Part shown: positions 41,112 to 49,538 of the stretch, piece after piece
How the letters are laid out: each line of letters starts with the position of its first letter
Numbering within the stretch: position 1 is the stretch's first letter
DNA from: DATARN01 sp963851105
GTDB taxonomy: Bacteria; Actinomycetota; Acidimicrobiia; Acidimicrobiales; Palsa-688
Assembly: GCA_963851105.1 (NCBI GenBank)
Contig: CAWKNP010000004.1
Coordinates: forward strand, 310,001 to 374,000
DNA: 64,000 nt
Reading direction: 5' to 3'
Translations under genes and position numbers: made by a program
The notes under the pieces: generated by a model
Seen by the model: only the letters and a program-made list of their open reading frames with translations
The model's database searches: none
Told to the model about the DNA's origin: nothing

Positions 41112-42317
41112 ATGTCGAATCTCTGGAAGGCGCTGCGCGACGTGTCCCGCGACGTGGACCCGACCGTAGGCTTCGAGCCCGCAGGCCAGGGTCTCCACGG
41201 CGACGATGCGGAACTTGAGATGCCACCGCAGGAGCTAGCCGGCGCCGCGCCCGCGCCCGCGAGCGACGAGTCGTCCGCTCTCGCCCGCCGCCTGACGAAT
41301 CCTGCCCGGCCCCCGCAGCCCAGGGCCGGGGGCGCCAGCTACGAGAACGGGGGCGAGGGGCCGCCTGCGGTCCTCTCGAAGCTGGGCCAGGCACTCAACG
41401 CCACCGCCCGGCCTGTGCCCAACGGCTCCCCGCGGCCGGCCCAGAGCGGCTACTCCTCGCGCCCGCGCCCCAACGCAGGGGTCGGTCAGGCGGCGGCCCC
41501 CGGTCCCACCGCCGGCCGCGGCCGCCTGGCCCAGGACCCCGTCGGAGCACGCCGGCTCATCTCCTCCCTCAGCGCCGATCCCATATCCGACCCGGCCGCG
41601 GGCCTCACGTCCGATCCGGACGCCGACCTCACCTCCCGCACTCCCCCCACCTCCGGCCCGACCTCCGGTCGCAGTCGCGCCTTCGGCCCGGCCCCCACCT
41701 CCGGCGCAGCCACCACCACCGGCCCCGGACCGACCTCGGGTCCCAGTCGCGCCTCGGCGCCCGGCCCCGTCGAGGACCCGATATCCGGCGCCGCCTTCAA
41801 CGCCGGCTCCCCCCGGATGACGCCGGGGCCCGGCTCCGGTCCCAGCCTCCTCGCCAGCCGCCGTGCCCTGCAAGACGCCAACTCCGGTCCCGACCGCCTG
41901 ACCGAGGACCCCAGCGCCAACCCCGGCCTGGCTGCCGGGCGCCGCACGACGATGGAGCCCCCTCCCGGAACCCCCGCCGGCCCCGGCGCCCGCCCGAGCC
42001 TGGCGAGCAACGGCCGCAGCCCAGCCTCCGGCGCGGGCGCCAACATGGGATCCGCCCCGTGGTCAGCCGCGGGCACACTCGCGACCGCAGCCCCGTCGAC
42101 CGGTGGCACCGGGACCCAAGGAACCCCGGGCCCCTTTTCCCAACCCTCTGGTCTCCCCAACGCCCTGCGGGCCTTCGCCCCGGGCACGCCTGACATCCAG
42201 TACGAAGTGGGGGCCATCGTCGGCACCCCGCGTTGGCATCCCGGCGACGACGACGTCATGCCAAACGACGGCCGCAAAGCGCCGCGCCAACGGCTGCGGG
42301 AGCGCTTCGGCCTGTAG
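41112..42317 (+). CDS. Disordered Pro/Ser/Gly-rich hypothetical protein
   Basis: A 401-residue protein. The first 20 residues are helical (MSNLWKALRDVSRDVDPTVG) and the end is conserved-looking (DIQYEVGAIVGTPRWHPGDD with a basic tail RQRLRERFGL). Between them lies a low-complexity region of repeated P-T-S-G-P and D-P-x-S units, probably disordered. No membrane segment or domain is recognised. It diverges from the MFS gene and converges on the response-regulator gene. The ATG at 41112 is preferred because the upstream frame overlaps the MFS start. Confidence 0.5.
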   Translation: MSNLWKALRDVSRDVDPTVGFEPAGQGLHGDDAELEMPPQELAGAAPAPASDESSALARRLTNPARPPQPRAGGASYENGGEGPPAVLSKLGQALNATARPVPNGSPRPAQSGYSSRPRPNAGVGQAAAPGPTAGRGRLAQDPVGARRLISSLSADPISDPAAGLTSDPDADLTSRTPPTSGPTSGRSRAFGPAPTSGAATTTGPGPTSGPSRASAPGPVEDPISGAAFNAGSPRMTPGPGSGPSLLASRRALQDANSGPDRLTEDPSANPGLAAGRRTTMEPPPGTPAGPGARPSLASNGRSPASGAGANMGSAPWSAAGTLATAAPSTGGTGTQGTPGPFSQPSGLPNALRAFAPGTPDIQYEVGAIVGTPRWHPGDDDVMPNDGRKAPRQRLRERFGL

Positions 42318-42358
42318 CCCGGCTCCCGGGCTCCTGTAGCCCTGTAGCCCTGTCCGGC

Positions 42359-43063
42359 TTAGGCCTTGGATGCCTCGAACTTGTACCCGAGGCCGCGGAT
42401 CGTCGTGATCCGGCGAGGAATGGACGGGTCGTCCTCGACTTTCGACCGGAGACGCTTGACGTGGACGTCGAGCGTCTTGGTGTCGCCCACGTAGTGGGGT
42501 CCCCACACCCGGTCGATGAGTGTCTCGCGGGTCAACACCCGGCCGGCGTTGGTGAGCAGCAATTCGAGGAGCTCGAACTCCTTGAGGGGTAGGGAAACAG
42601 ACCGGTTGCGCACGTACACCTCGTGGCGCTCCGGGTCGAGGCGCACCTCGCCCACTTCCAGCACGTCGCTGGCCGCCGAGGTGTCCTCGAGGGCGGGCGC
42701 CCTCCGCAGGACGGCGCGCATGCGGGCGACCAGCTCGCGGAGGCGGTAGGGCTTGGTGACGTAGTCGTCGGCGCCGACCTCGAGGCCGACGACCGTGTCG
42801 ATCTCGCCGCCTTTGGCCGTCACCATGATGATCGGGACCCGGCTGCGGGTCCGCAGCTCCCGGCACACGTCGATCCCCGACAGGCGCGGGAGCATAACGT
42901 CGAGGAGGACCAGGTCGGGGCGCACGGCATCGAACATCTCGACCGCCTCCACGCCGTCGCGTGCCACCCTGACCAGGAAACCCTCCCTTTTCAGCCCCAC
43001 GACCAGGGCTTCGATGAAAGACTCCTCGTCTTCGACGACCAGCACGGTGGGCGGATCCGGCAT
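42359..43063 (-). CDS. OmpR/PhoB-family response regulator of the phosphate regulon (PhoP/RegX3-like)
   Basis: A 234-residue regulator. The receiver domain has VLVVEDEESF (acid pocket), LVLLDVMLPRLSG (phospho-acceptor Asp, about residue 53) and GADDYVTKPYRLREL (Lys). The C-terminal winged helix shows VSLPLKEFELLELLLTNAGR and DVHVKRLRSKVEDDP then TIRGLGYKFE. Its start overlaps the stop of the kinase gene by one base (TGATG), and that gene overlaps pstA the same way. This context identifies it as the PhoP/RegX3/PhoB equivalent, expected to bind the PHO box at 47505-47533. Confidence 0.93.
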   Translation of the reverse strand: MPDPPTVLVVEDEESFIEALVVGLKREGFLVRVARDGVEAVEMFDAVRPDLVLLDVMLPRLSGIDVCRELRTRSRVPIIMVTAKGGEIDTVVGLEVGADDYVTKPYRLRELVARMRAVLRRAPALEDTSAASDVLEVGEVRLDPERHEVYVRNRSVSLPLKEFELLELLLTNAGRVLTRETLIDRVWGPHYVGDTKTLDVHVKRLRSKVEDDPSIPRRITTIRGLGYKFEASKA

Positions 43064-44436
43064 CAGGGTTGCCTCGCTTGGTTGGTTGGCACGGGGGATA
43101 CGGGGAAGGTGTCGCCGCTCGGCAGCCGCAACCGGAACGTGGACCCTTGTCCCTCGCGGGAGTCGATGGTGACCTCGCCGCCGTGATTGCTCGCCACGTG
43201 ACGGACGATCGAGAGGCCGAGGCCGGTGCCGCCGGTGTCGCGTGAGCGGGCCCGGTCGACGCGGTAGAAGCGTTCGAAGACCCGTTCCAGGTCCCGCGAC
43301 GGGATGCCGATCCCGTGGTCGGCGACCATCAGGTCGATCCAGCCGCCGGAGTTAGTGACGGTGACCTCGACCGCCGAGCCGTCCTCGGAGTACTTGATGG
43401 CGTTGTCGATGAGGTTGTGGAGGGCGGAGACCAGTTGCCGGCGGTCGCCGCGGATGACGAGGTCCCCCCGAGGCTCGGCGATCTCGAGGCGGATGCCCCG
43501 GTGCTCGGCCACGGGACGCAGGCGGTCGACCGCTTCGCCCACGACGAGGTGGACGTCCACCGCTTCCCGCCTCGGCGACTCCTCGGCCTCGATGCGCGAC
43601 AGGTCGAGGAGGTCCTCGATGATGCGGCCCAGGCGCTCGGCCTCGGTCCGCATGCGATGGGAGAGACGGGCCACGACGGCGGGATCGTCCTCGCCTTCGA
43701 GCGTCTCGGCTACGAGGCTGAGGGCGCCGACAGGAGTCTTGAGCTCGTGGCTGATGTTGGCGACGAAGTCCCGGCGGATGGCCTCGAGGCGCCGGCGCTC
43801 GGAGATGTCCTCGATGATGGCGACGGCGCCGGCGCGGCGACCACCGTCCATGAGGGGCCGGGCCCGGATGGCGAGGGTGCGGCGGGGCGGCGAGAACAAT
43901 TCGATGGTCTCCTCGTGGCTGCTGCCAGCCAGCGCCGCGGCCAGCAGGTCGCCGAGTGCCCGCTCGGCCAGGGCCTCACCGTGGCGGGCACCCACGAAAC
44001 CGGCGGCCTGGGGGTTGCGATAGACGACGGTGCCCGTCTGGTCGGTGATCACCACCCCTTCGGGCACGTGCGCCAGCGCGGCTACGAGGCGGCGCGTGGC
44101 GGCATCGGCGGATTCCAGCGATGCGCTGGCCCGGTCGATGGCGCTTTCCAGCATCTCCAACATGGCGTCGACGCCCGGCGGCGCGGTGACAACGGCGGTG
44201 ACGGTGGCACCGCCGCCCTGGCGGGGCCGCCCGCTGCCCGCGACCTGGCCTGCACCCTGGCCCCCCCGCCCGGCGCTCACTGCTCGGCCCGCAGCCTGGC
44301 CCCCCTGCCCGACGCCGCCGAAGGCAGGATGTCCCCCGCCCATGTCGCCGCCATCGCGGCTGGCCAGGTCGGCTTCGATAGCGGCCTCGAGACGACTCAG
44401 GGCGGCGGCGATACGGCGCAGGACCGCAGCGCGCAT
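43063..44436 (-). CDS. PhoR/SenX3-like histidine kinase lacking membrane segments
   Basis: A 457-residue kinase. Residues 1-30 are helical, 30-75 Gly/Gln-rich (GGVGQGGQAAGRAV), then a PAS domain (ALAHVPEGVVITDQTGTVVY). The HisKA motif is FVANISHELKTPVGALSLVA; ATPase boxes are NLIDNAIKYSED, VADHGIGIPSRDLERVFERF and GGTGLGLSIVRHVASNHGG. PhoR and SenX3 normally have one or two N-terminal membrane helices; none is visible, even in the longer reading starting at 44529. Its ATG overlaps the pstA stop (TGATG). It probably senses the phosphate state through the Pst transporter from the cytosol. Confidence 0.9.
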   Translation of the reverse strand: MRAAVLRRIAAALSRLEAAIEADLASRDGGDMGGGHPAFGGVGQGGQAAGRAVSAGRGGQGAGQVAGSGRPRQGGGATVTAVVTAPPGVDAMLEMLESAIDRASASLESADAATRRLVAALAHVPEGVVITDQTGTVVYRNPQAAGFVGARHGEALAERALGDLLAAALAGSSHEETIELFSPPRRTLAIRARPLMDGGRRAGAVAIIEDISERRRLEAIRRDFVANISHELKTPVGALSLVAETLEGEDDPAVVARLSHRMRTEAERLGRIIEDLLDLSRIEAEESPRREAVDVHLVVGEAVDRLRPVAEHRGIRLEIAEPRGDLVIRGDRRQLVSALHNLIDNAIKYSEDGSAVEVTVTNSGGWIDLMVADHGIGIPSRDLERVFERFYRVDRARSRDTGGTGLGLSIVRHVASNHGGEVTIDSREGQGSTFRLRLPSGDTFPVSPVPTNQARQP

Positions 44437-45317
44437 CAGGATGTCTTCACGGACAACCGCGACGCGACCACGCGGGCCGCGACCGTCAGGGCGAGGACCA
44501 TGACGATCAGTGTCAGGGCGGCGCCCCACGCCCGGGCCTGGGCGCCCGCGAACGGTTGCTGGGCGTTGGCAAAGATCTGTGCTGACAGGGTCGTGTTGCT
44601 GCCCTTGAAGGCATTCCAGTTGGCGTGCAACTGGATGGTCCCGATCGTGAACAGCAGCGGCGCCGTCTCGCCTGCCGCCCGGGCGACGGCCAGCAGGCAG
44701 CCGCTGGTGATGCCCGGCAGTGCGGCGGGGATCACGACGGTGAGGACGGTCCGGGACTTGCTGGTCCCGAGGGCGTAGCTGGCCTCGCGCAGCTCACGGG
44801 GCACCAGCGACAGCATCGACTCCGTCGAGCGGATCACGATGGGCAGCATCAGGCACGCCAGGGCGAGCGAGCCACCAAAACCGGTCAGCTTGTGGGTCTT
44901 CAGCGTGAAGGCGGTGAAGATGAACAGTCCCATCACGACCGATGGCACACCCGCCATGACGTCACTCATGAAGCGGACGACGCGCGCCAGGCGGTTGCCG
45001 GCGCCGTATTCGGTGACGTAGACCGCCCCCAGGATTCCGAGGGGCACGGCAAGGACCGTGGCCCAGAACGTGATGACGATGGTTCCTACGACTGCGGGGC
45101 CCATGCCCGGTCCCTTGCGCAGGGGTGGCGGGATCGGCTTGGTCAGGAACTTGTAGTTGACGACCGAGGCGCCCTTGCGGACGACATAGACCATCAACAG
45201 CACCAACGGGACGGCGGCGACGAAGACCATCAGGATGATGAGCGCGGTGGCGGCGGCGTTGCCCAAGCGCCGGCGCGGCGAGATCGACGAGGTGGTGAGG
45301 CTGTCGGTGACGGCCAC
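44436..45317 (-). CDS. pstA: Phosphate ABC transporter permease PstA
   Basis: A 293-residue permease with six membrane segments (ALIILMVFVAAVPLVLLMVY, VVGTIVITFWATVLAVPLGI, ALTLIVMVLALTVAARVVAS). The BPD-transport motif is visible around EASYALGTSKSRTVLTVVIP followed by ALPGITSG. With PstC it forms the channel for phosphate delivered by PstS and driven by PstB. GTG start, 2 bases after the pstC stop. Its TGA overlaps the ATG of the histidine kinase gene, placing transport and signalling genes in one transcript. Confidence 0.95.
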   Translation of the reverse strand: MAVTDSLTTSSISPRRRLGNAAATALIILMVFVAAVPLVLLMVYVVRKGASVVNYKFLTKPIPPPLRKGPGMGPAVVGTIVITFWATVLAVPLGILGAVYVTEYGAGNRLARVVRFMSDVMAGVPSVVMGLFIFTAFTLKTHKLTGFGGSLALACLMLPIVIRSTESMLSLVPRELREASYALGTSKSRTVLTVVIPAALPGITSGCLLAVARAAGETAPLLFTIGTIQLHANWNAFKGSNTTLSAQIFANAQQPFAGAQARAWGAALTLIVMVLALTVAARVVASRLSVKTS

Positions 45318-45319
45318 CG

Positions 45320-46321
45320 TCAGGCCTTCCCCATGGCCCGTTCGGTGCGGGCCACAAAGGTCCGGGCCACGACGTTGATCACGATGGTGATGACGAACAG
45401 CACCACACCGAGGCCGATGAGCGCGGCCTGGAACGTCCCCGAGGATTCACCGAAATTGTTGGCGATCACCGCCGCCATGGCGTCGCCGGGGTGGAACAGG
45501 CTCGCCGTGATCGACGGGATCGAACCGATGACCAGCGCCACCGCGATGGTCTCGCCCATGGCCCGGCCGAGGCCCAGCATGACGGCGCCGACGACACCCG
45601 AGCGGCCGTAGCCGAGGATCGAGGTCCGCATCATTTCCCACCGGGTGGCACCGAGGGCCAGCGCCGCCTCCTTCTGGGCCGAGGGGACGGTGGCGAACAC
45701 CTCCCTGGTCAACGACGTGATGATCGGCGTGATCATCATGGCCACGATGAGGCCGGCGGTGAAGAAGCTCCGCCCGGCGGTGCCCCGGAAGACGCTGTCG
45801 AGGATCGGTACCCCCGCGAACACGTTGCTCACGTGGCCGTAGAAATGGCCGAGCGGCTTCACCAGCGCCAGGAGGCCCCACAGGCCAAAGACCACCGACG
45901 GGATGGCCGCCATCAGGTCGATGAGATAGACGACGGGCAGCCGCAGCCGCCGGGGCGCCACCTCGGTCAGGAACAGGGCCATGCCGAGGCTCACCGGCAC
46001 CGCGACGACCAGCGCGATCAACGAGACTCCGAGGGTGCCGTAGATGAACGCCAGGCCACCGAAGTGCGGATGCGCCGCGGTCGGATTCCAATTCCGGCTG
46101 GTGACGAACCCGAGGCCCTCGGCCCGAAAGACGGGAAATGACTTGTTGGTCGTGAAGATGGCGATCAGCGCTAAGACGGCGAGGACCGTGATCCCGCACA
46201 CGAGGGTGACGGCCCGGAACAAGCGGTCGGCCAGATGGGAGCGGTTGGCCGTCAGCGCCGGCTCCGGTGGTGCCGGGGCCGGCGGGATCGGGTCACCGGG
46301 GCGGATGGCGGTCGTGGTCAT
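45320..46321 (-). CDS. pstC: Phosphate ABC transporter permease PstC
   Basis: A 333-residue permease. The cytosolic N-terminus is Pro/Ala-rich, followed by a first helix (AVTLVCGITVLAVLALIAIF). The inner-membrane transport loop is EAALALGATRWEMMRTSILG. Conserved PstC stretches include VSLGMALFLTEVAPRRLRLP and YLIDLMAAIPSVVFGLWGLL. It lies between pstS and pstA in the order expected for a Pst operon. Confidence 0.95.
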   Translation of the reverse strand: MTTTAIRPGDPIPPAPAPPEPALTANRSHLADRLFRAVTLVCGITVLAVLALIAIFTTNKSFPVFRAEGLGFVTSRNWNPTAAHPHFGGLAFIYGTLGVSLIALVVAVPVSLGMALFLTEVAPRRLRLPVVYLIDLMAAIPSVVFGLWGLLALVKPLGHFYGHVSNVFAGVPILDSVFRGTAGRSFFTAGLIVAMMITPIITSLTREVFATVPSAQKEAALALGATRWEMMRTSILGYGRSGVVGAVMLGLGRAMGETIAVALVIGSIPSITASLFHPGDAMAAVIANNFGESSGTFQAALIGLGVVLFVITIVINVVARTFVARTERAMGKA

Positions 46322-46361
46322 CGACGATGGTCTCCTGGGGCGTACCCAAGACCAGCCAACG

Positions 46362-47459
46362 CTACGGGACGACGATGCTGTCGAGTTGCGCCTTGGCCTT
46401 GGTCAACAGATCGCCGGCCAGTGGGGCGTAGTCGGTGGCCGTGGCGATCTTGGTCTCCCCGGTCGCCAGGATGAAGCCGAGGAAGGTCTTGAGGGCCACC
46501 CCCTGGTTGTGGTCGGTCTGGGTCTTGTAGACGACGATCCAAGTCGGCGCGGTGATCGGGTAGGCGCTCGGCGCTTGGGCGTCGGTCGGGTCGTAGGTCA
46601 AATCGGCGTTGGGCGTGGTGCCCGCGACCGCCGCCGACGCCCCGGCCAACGTGGGCGCAATGGCCTGGCCGGTGCTGTTCTTGATGGAGGCGAAGGTCAA
46701 GGTGGCGGCCTTGGCGGTGGCGTAGTCCACGTAGCCCACAGCGCCGTCGGTGGACTGGACGGTCTGGGCGACGCCCTGGTTGCCGTTGCCGGTCGCCCCG
46801 CTGAGGGTGGTCGGGAAGGTGGTCGAATTGCCGAAGGTCCAGTCGGTCGGGTCGACCTTGCCCAGGTACAGGGTGAAGTTGTGGGTCGTTCCCGATCCGT
46901 CCGAGCGGTGTACCGGGGTGATCTTGGTGGCCGGCAGGGTGACGCCACTGTTGTCGCCCACGATGGCGGGGTCGTTCCAGGTGGTGATTTTGCCCGCGAA
47001 TATCTTGGCCAGGGTGGTCCCGCTGAGGACCAGGGGCTTGGAGACCGTTGACAGGTTGTACGAGACCGTGATGGGCGCCGCCACCGTCGGGAAGTACAGC
47101 ACCGCAGAGGCGCCGCCGTAGGGACCGTAGTCCTTGATCGGGGCATCGGTGCCCGCGAACTGGACCAGCTTGTTCTGGAGGTCGGTCAGGCCCTTGCTGG
47201 AGCCGCCACCGGGATAGCCGATGGTGACGTTGCCGTAGGTGCTATGGAACTCCTGGATCGCTTCCTGGTCAAATGCCAGCTGGAACGTCGAGCCCGAGCC
47301 GTTCAGGGTGGTGGCCGCCAGCTTTACCGTCGTCGTGGTAGCGCCGCCGGTGGTGGTGGACGTGGTCGTCTTCGAGCTGCTGCTGCAGGCCCCGACCACC
47401 AAGGCCAAGGAGATGAGGAGAGCCAGAACTACCGACCGCGGATGCGAGGATTTGGACAC
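46362..47459 (-). CDS. pstS: Phosphate-binding lipoprotein PstS
   Basis: About 365 residues. The GTG at 47459 gives SKSSHPRSVVLALLISLALV ending in the lipobox VVGAC, followed by a Ser/Thr linker. Phosphate-binding motifs are LNGSGSTFQLAF (SGST loop), GGGSSKGLTDLQ, VQFAGTDAPI and VHRSDGSGTTHNF. PstS captures phosphate outside the membrane and hands it to PstCA. Upstream TTG readings run into the PHO box and are unlikely. First gene of the pstS-pstC-pstA-kinase-regulator operon. Confidence 0.93.
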   Translation of the reverse strand: MSKSSHPRSVVLALLISLALVVGACSSSSKTTTSTTTGGATTTTVKLAATTLNGSGSTFQLAFDQEAIQEFHSTYGNVTIGYPGGGSSKGLTDLQNKLVQFAGTDAPIKDYGPYGGASAVLYFPTVAAPITVSYNLSTVSKPLVLSGTTLAKIFAGKITTWNDPAIVGDNSGVTLPATKITPVHRSDGSGTTHNFTLYLGKVDPTDWTFGNSTTFPTTLSGATGNGNQGVAQTVQSTDGAVGYVDYATAKAATLTFASIKNSTGQAIAPTLAGASAAVAGTTPNADLTYDPTDAQAPSAYPITAPTWIVVYKTQTDHNQGVALKTFLGFILATGETKIATATDYAPLAGDLLTKAKAQLDSIVVP

Positions 47460-47504
47460 AGCGACGCACCCTAGGAACCGTCGGTAACGCGGCAGCAAGA
47501 TCAA

Positions 47505-47533
47505 GGTGAACCGGACATGAACACAAGTTGAAC
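47505..47533. promoter_or_regulatory. PHO box: three 11-bp direct repeats between pstS and pstB
   Basis: Read on the minus strand the units are GTTCAACTTGT, GTTCATGTCCG and GTTCACCTTGA, each beginning GTTCA exactly 11 bases apart (plus-strand TGAAC at 47507, 47518 and 47529). This matches the actinobacterial PHO box (GTTCACC-type repeats, 11-bp period) bound by PhoP. It lies 46 bases upstream of pstS and 53 bases upstream of the divergent pstB, so one site could control both. Confidence 0.85.
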
Positions 47534-47585
47534 ATCAGGCGTTTCACCTAGGAAGGGGATCGCAGCGCGCTTATATCGCGCAGAG

Positions 47586-48467
47586 ATGGCTGACAAGACG
47601 GTGGTCGAAACCGCGGCCGAGATGACGAGCCTCAGCCGTCGCCCCGAAGTCGGCGCCGCCCGCACCGACACCACCGACGGTGACCGCGGGCAACCGGTCT
47701 TCTCGGTCAACGACCTGAGCTTCTTCTATGGCTCGAACCAGGCGCTGCGCGGCATCAATTTTGGCATCTGGCCGCGTGAGATCACCGCCATCATCGGCCC
47801 GTCGGGCTGCGGCAAGAGCACCCTGCTGCGCTGCTTCAACCGCATGAACGACCTGATCCCCGGGACCCGTATCGATGGCCAGCTCCTGTTCCGGGGCGAG
47901 GATCTGTACGGGCGGGGCGTGGATCCCATCGAGGTGCGCCGACGTATCGGGATGGTCTTCCAGAAACCCAACCCTTTTCCCAAGTCGATCTTCGACAACG
48001 TTGCGTTCGGTCCCAAGGTCAACGGCTTCCCCCGCTCGGAAATGAACGACGTCGTCGAGCAGTCCCTGCGGCGGGCCGCCCTGTGGGACGAGGTCAAGGG
48101 CAAGCTCAAGCAGAGCGCCTTGTCGCTGTCCGGTGGCCAGCAGCAGCGGCTGTGCATCGCCCGGGCCATCGCGGTGAAACCGGCGGTGATCCTGATGGAC
48201 GAGCCGTGCTCGGCCCTCGACCCGATCGCCACCATCCGCATCGAGGAGCTCATGAGCGAGCTCAAGAACACCTACACGATCGTCGTCGTGACCCACAACA
48301 TGCAGCAGGCGGCCCGGGTGTCGGACCGCACCGCCTTCCTCACCGCCGACGTCGACGACAAGGGGAGCCGCTGCGGCGTGCTGGTCGAGTACGACCGCAC
48401 CGACAAGATCTTCACGACTCCTCGTGACAAGCGCACCGACGACTACATCACCGGTCGCTTCGGCTGA
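47586..48467 (+). CDS. pstB: Phosphate ABC transporter ATPase PstB
   Basis: A 293-residue ABC ATPase with a 40-residue N-terminal extension. Walker A is IIGPSGCGKSTLLRCFNRMN, the signature LSLSGGQQQRLCIARA, Walker B VILMDEPCSALDP, the switch His in IVVVTHNMQQAARVSD. The FNRMNDLIPG stretch is typical of PstB. The gene is transcribed away from pstSCA, whereas pstB is usually in the same operon; the shared PHO box should keep expression coordinated. No phoU follows. Confidence 0.95.
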   Translation: MADKTVVETAAEMTSLSRRPEVGAARTDTTDGDRGQPVFSVNDLSFFYGSNQALRGINFGIWPREITAIIGPSGCGKSTLLRCFNRMNDLIPGTRIDGQLLFRGEDLYGRGVDPIEVRRRIGMVFQKPNPFPKSIFDNVAFGPKVNGFPRSEMNDVVEQSLRRAALWDEVKGKLKQSALSLSGGQQQRLCIARAIAVKPAVILMDEPCSALDPIATIRIEELMSELKNTYTIVVVTHNMQQAARVSDRTAFLTADVDDKGSRCGVLVEYDRTDKIFTTPRDKRTDDYITGRFG

Positions 48468-48494
48468 TCGGCCGGGAAAAAGGGGCGGGCTGCC

Positions 48495-48950
48495 CTAGTG
48501 GGGCTGCCACGATTCGGGTCGGGTGGCCAGTTCGACGACCGAAGCGGGCAGCGGGCCCTCCACTAGATCGGCGAGGGTGACGTTCTCGAGGACGGCGCGG
48601 AGGCTGGCCCGCACCGCGATCCAGACCTCTGACAGGCGGGCCGCGGAACCCTCGTAACCGACCGTCTCGGGCCGCTGCCCCCGCACGTTGGCGAGAGGTC
48701 CGTCGACGGCGCGAATGATGTCGGCGAGGGTGATCTCGTTGGCCGGCCGGGCCAGCCAGTATCCCCCCTCGGCACCACGCTGGGAGAGCAGGAGGTTGGC
48801 GTGGCGGAGCTCGGAGAGGATGTTCTCGAGGAACCGGGCGGGGATTTGCTGCGCCTGGACGAGACGCTCGCTCTTCACCGGGCCTGCGCCCGCCGCGGCC
48901 AGCTCGGCCAGAGCGCGAATGGCGTAATCCGACCGGGCCGATATCTGCAT
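48495..48950 (-). CDS. Rrf2-family transcriptional regulator
   Basis: A 151-residue regulator: MQISARSDYAIRALAELAAA, then the winged HTH (IPARFLENILSELRHANLLL with SQRGAEGGYWLARPANEITL) and a dimer helix. The three cysteines that ligate a 2Fe-2S cluster in IscR or NsrR are absent from the loop at about residues 90-110, so it is a cluster-free member, CymR-like. Its target is unknown. It is convergent with pstB and followed by a phosphohistidine phosphatase gene on the same strand. Confidence 0.9.
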   Translation of the reverse strand: MQISARSDYAIRALAELAAAGAGPVKSERLVQAQQIPARFLENILSELRHANLLLSQRGAEGGYWLARPANEITLADIIRAVDGPLANVRGQRPETVGYEGSAARLSEVWIAVRASLRAVLENVTLADLVEGPLPASVVELATRPESWQPH

Positions 48951-48986
48951 GTCCCCATTCTTGTCGAGGACCTGCGTGGCCAGGCT

Positions 48987-49451
48987 TCAGTGGGCGCGCG
49001 GGGGCAGGTAGGTCGCCTTGTTGAAGCGCCCCTTCTTCGACTCGAGGATCCACGTCGACCCCTTGGCCTGGCGCGGCGCCGGGCCCAGGTCGAGGCGATC
49101 CTCGTCGGCCAGGGCCACCAGGATCTCGGGGATCACGTCGCCGTGGGTGCAGAGGGCGACGTGGCTGTCCTTCAAGGAACGAACCAGTTCCACGGCGGCT
49201 TGCCCGGCGCCTTCGGCCAGCTCGTCGAGCGTCTCGACTTTCAGCCCGAGCTCGTCGGCCAGGGGTTTCACGGTCTCGATGCAGCGGCGGTAGGGGCTCG
49301 ACAGCACCCGGGACGGGGCCCACGGTTCCAGCTGGGTCACGAGCGACGCCGCTTGGCGGCGACCATTCGGCGACAGCGGCCGCAAGGCATCGTCGCCATC
49401 CCAGTGCTTACGACTACCCGCATGGCCGTGGCGGATGAGCAGCAGCGTCAC
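48987..49451 (-). CDS. SixA-like histidine phosphatase
   Basis: A 154-residue histidine-phosphatase-fold protein: LLLIRHGHAGSR holds the phospho-accepting RHG, then LRPLSPNGRRQAASLV, VLSSPYRRCIETV and VALCTHGDVIPEIL with the second catalytic His. SixA proteins remove phosphate from His of phosphotransfer proteins. It has the compact SixA size. In this setting of phosphate and polyphosphate genes it may influence phosphorelays, but that is inference. Confidence 0.88.
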   Translation of the reverse strand: MTLLLIRHGHAGSRKHWDGDDALRPLSPNGRRQAASLVTQLEPWAPSRVLSSPYRRCIETVKPLADELGLKVETLDELAEGAGQAAVELVRSLKDSHVALCTHGDVIPEILVALADEDRLDLGPAPRQAKGSTWILESKKGRFNKATYLPPRAH

Positions 49452-49538
49452 GCCGACCAGTCTTGCTGGTCTCCGTTCGTACCTGCATCATTGCCCCGGA
49501 ACCAACCGCCAGGGGTCCCCGCGTACACTGGCACAGGG

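Noticed and set aside
48801..49538. A 246-residue N-terminal extension of the sortase frame
   Set aside because: This stretch is antisense to the Rrf2 and SixA-like genes and reads as Arg/Gly/Gln-rich filler; the sortase has a plausible ATG at 49539 right before its disordered head.
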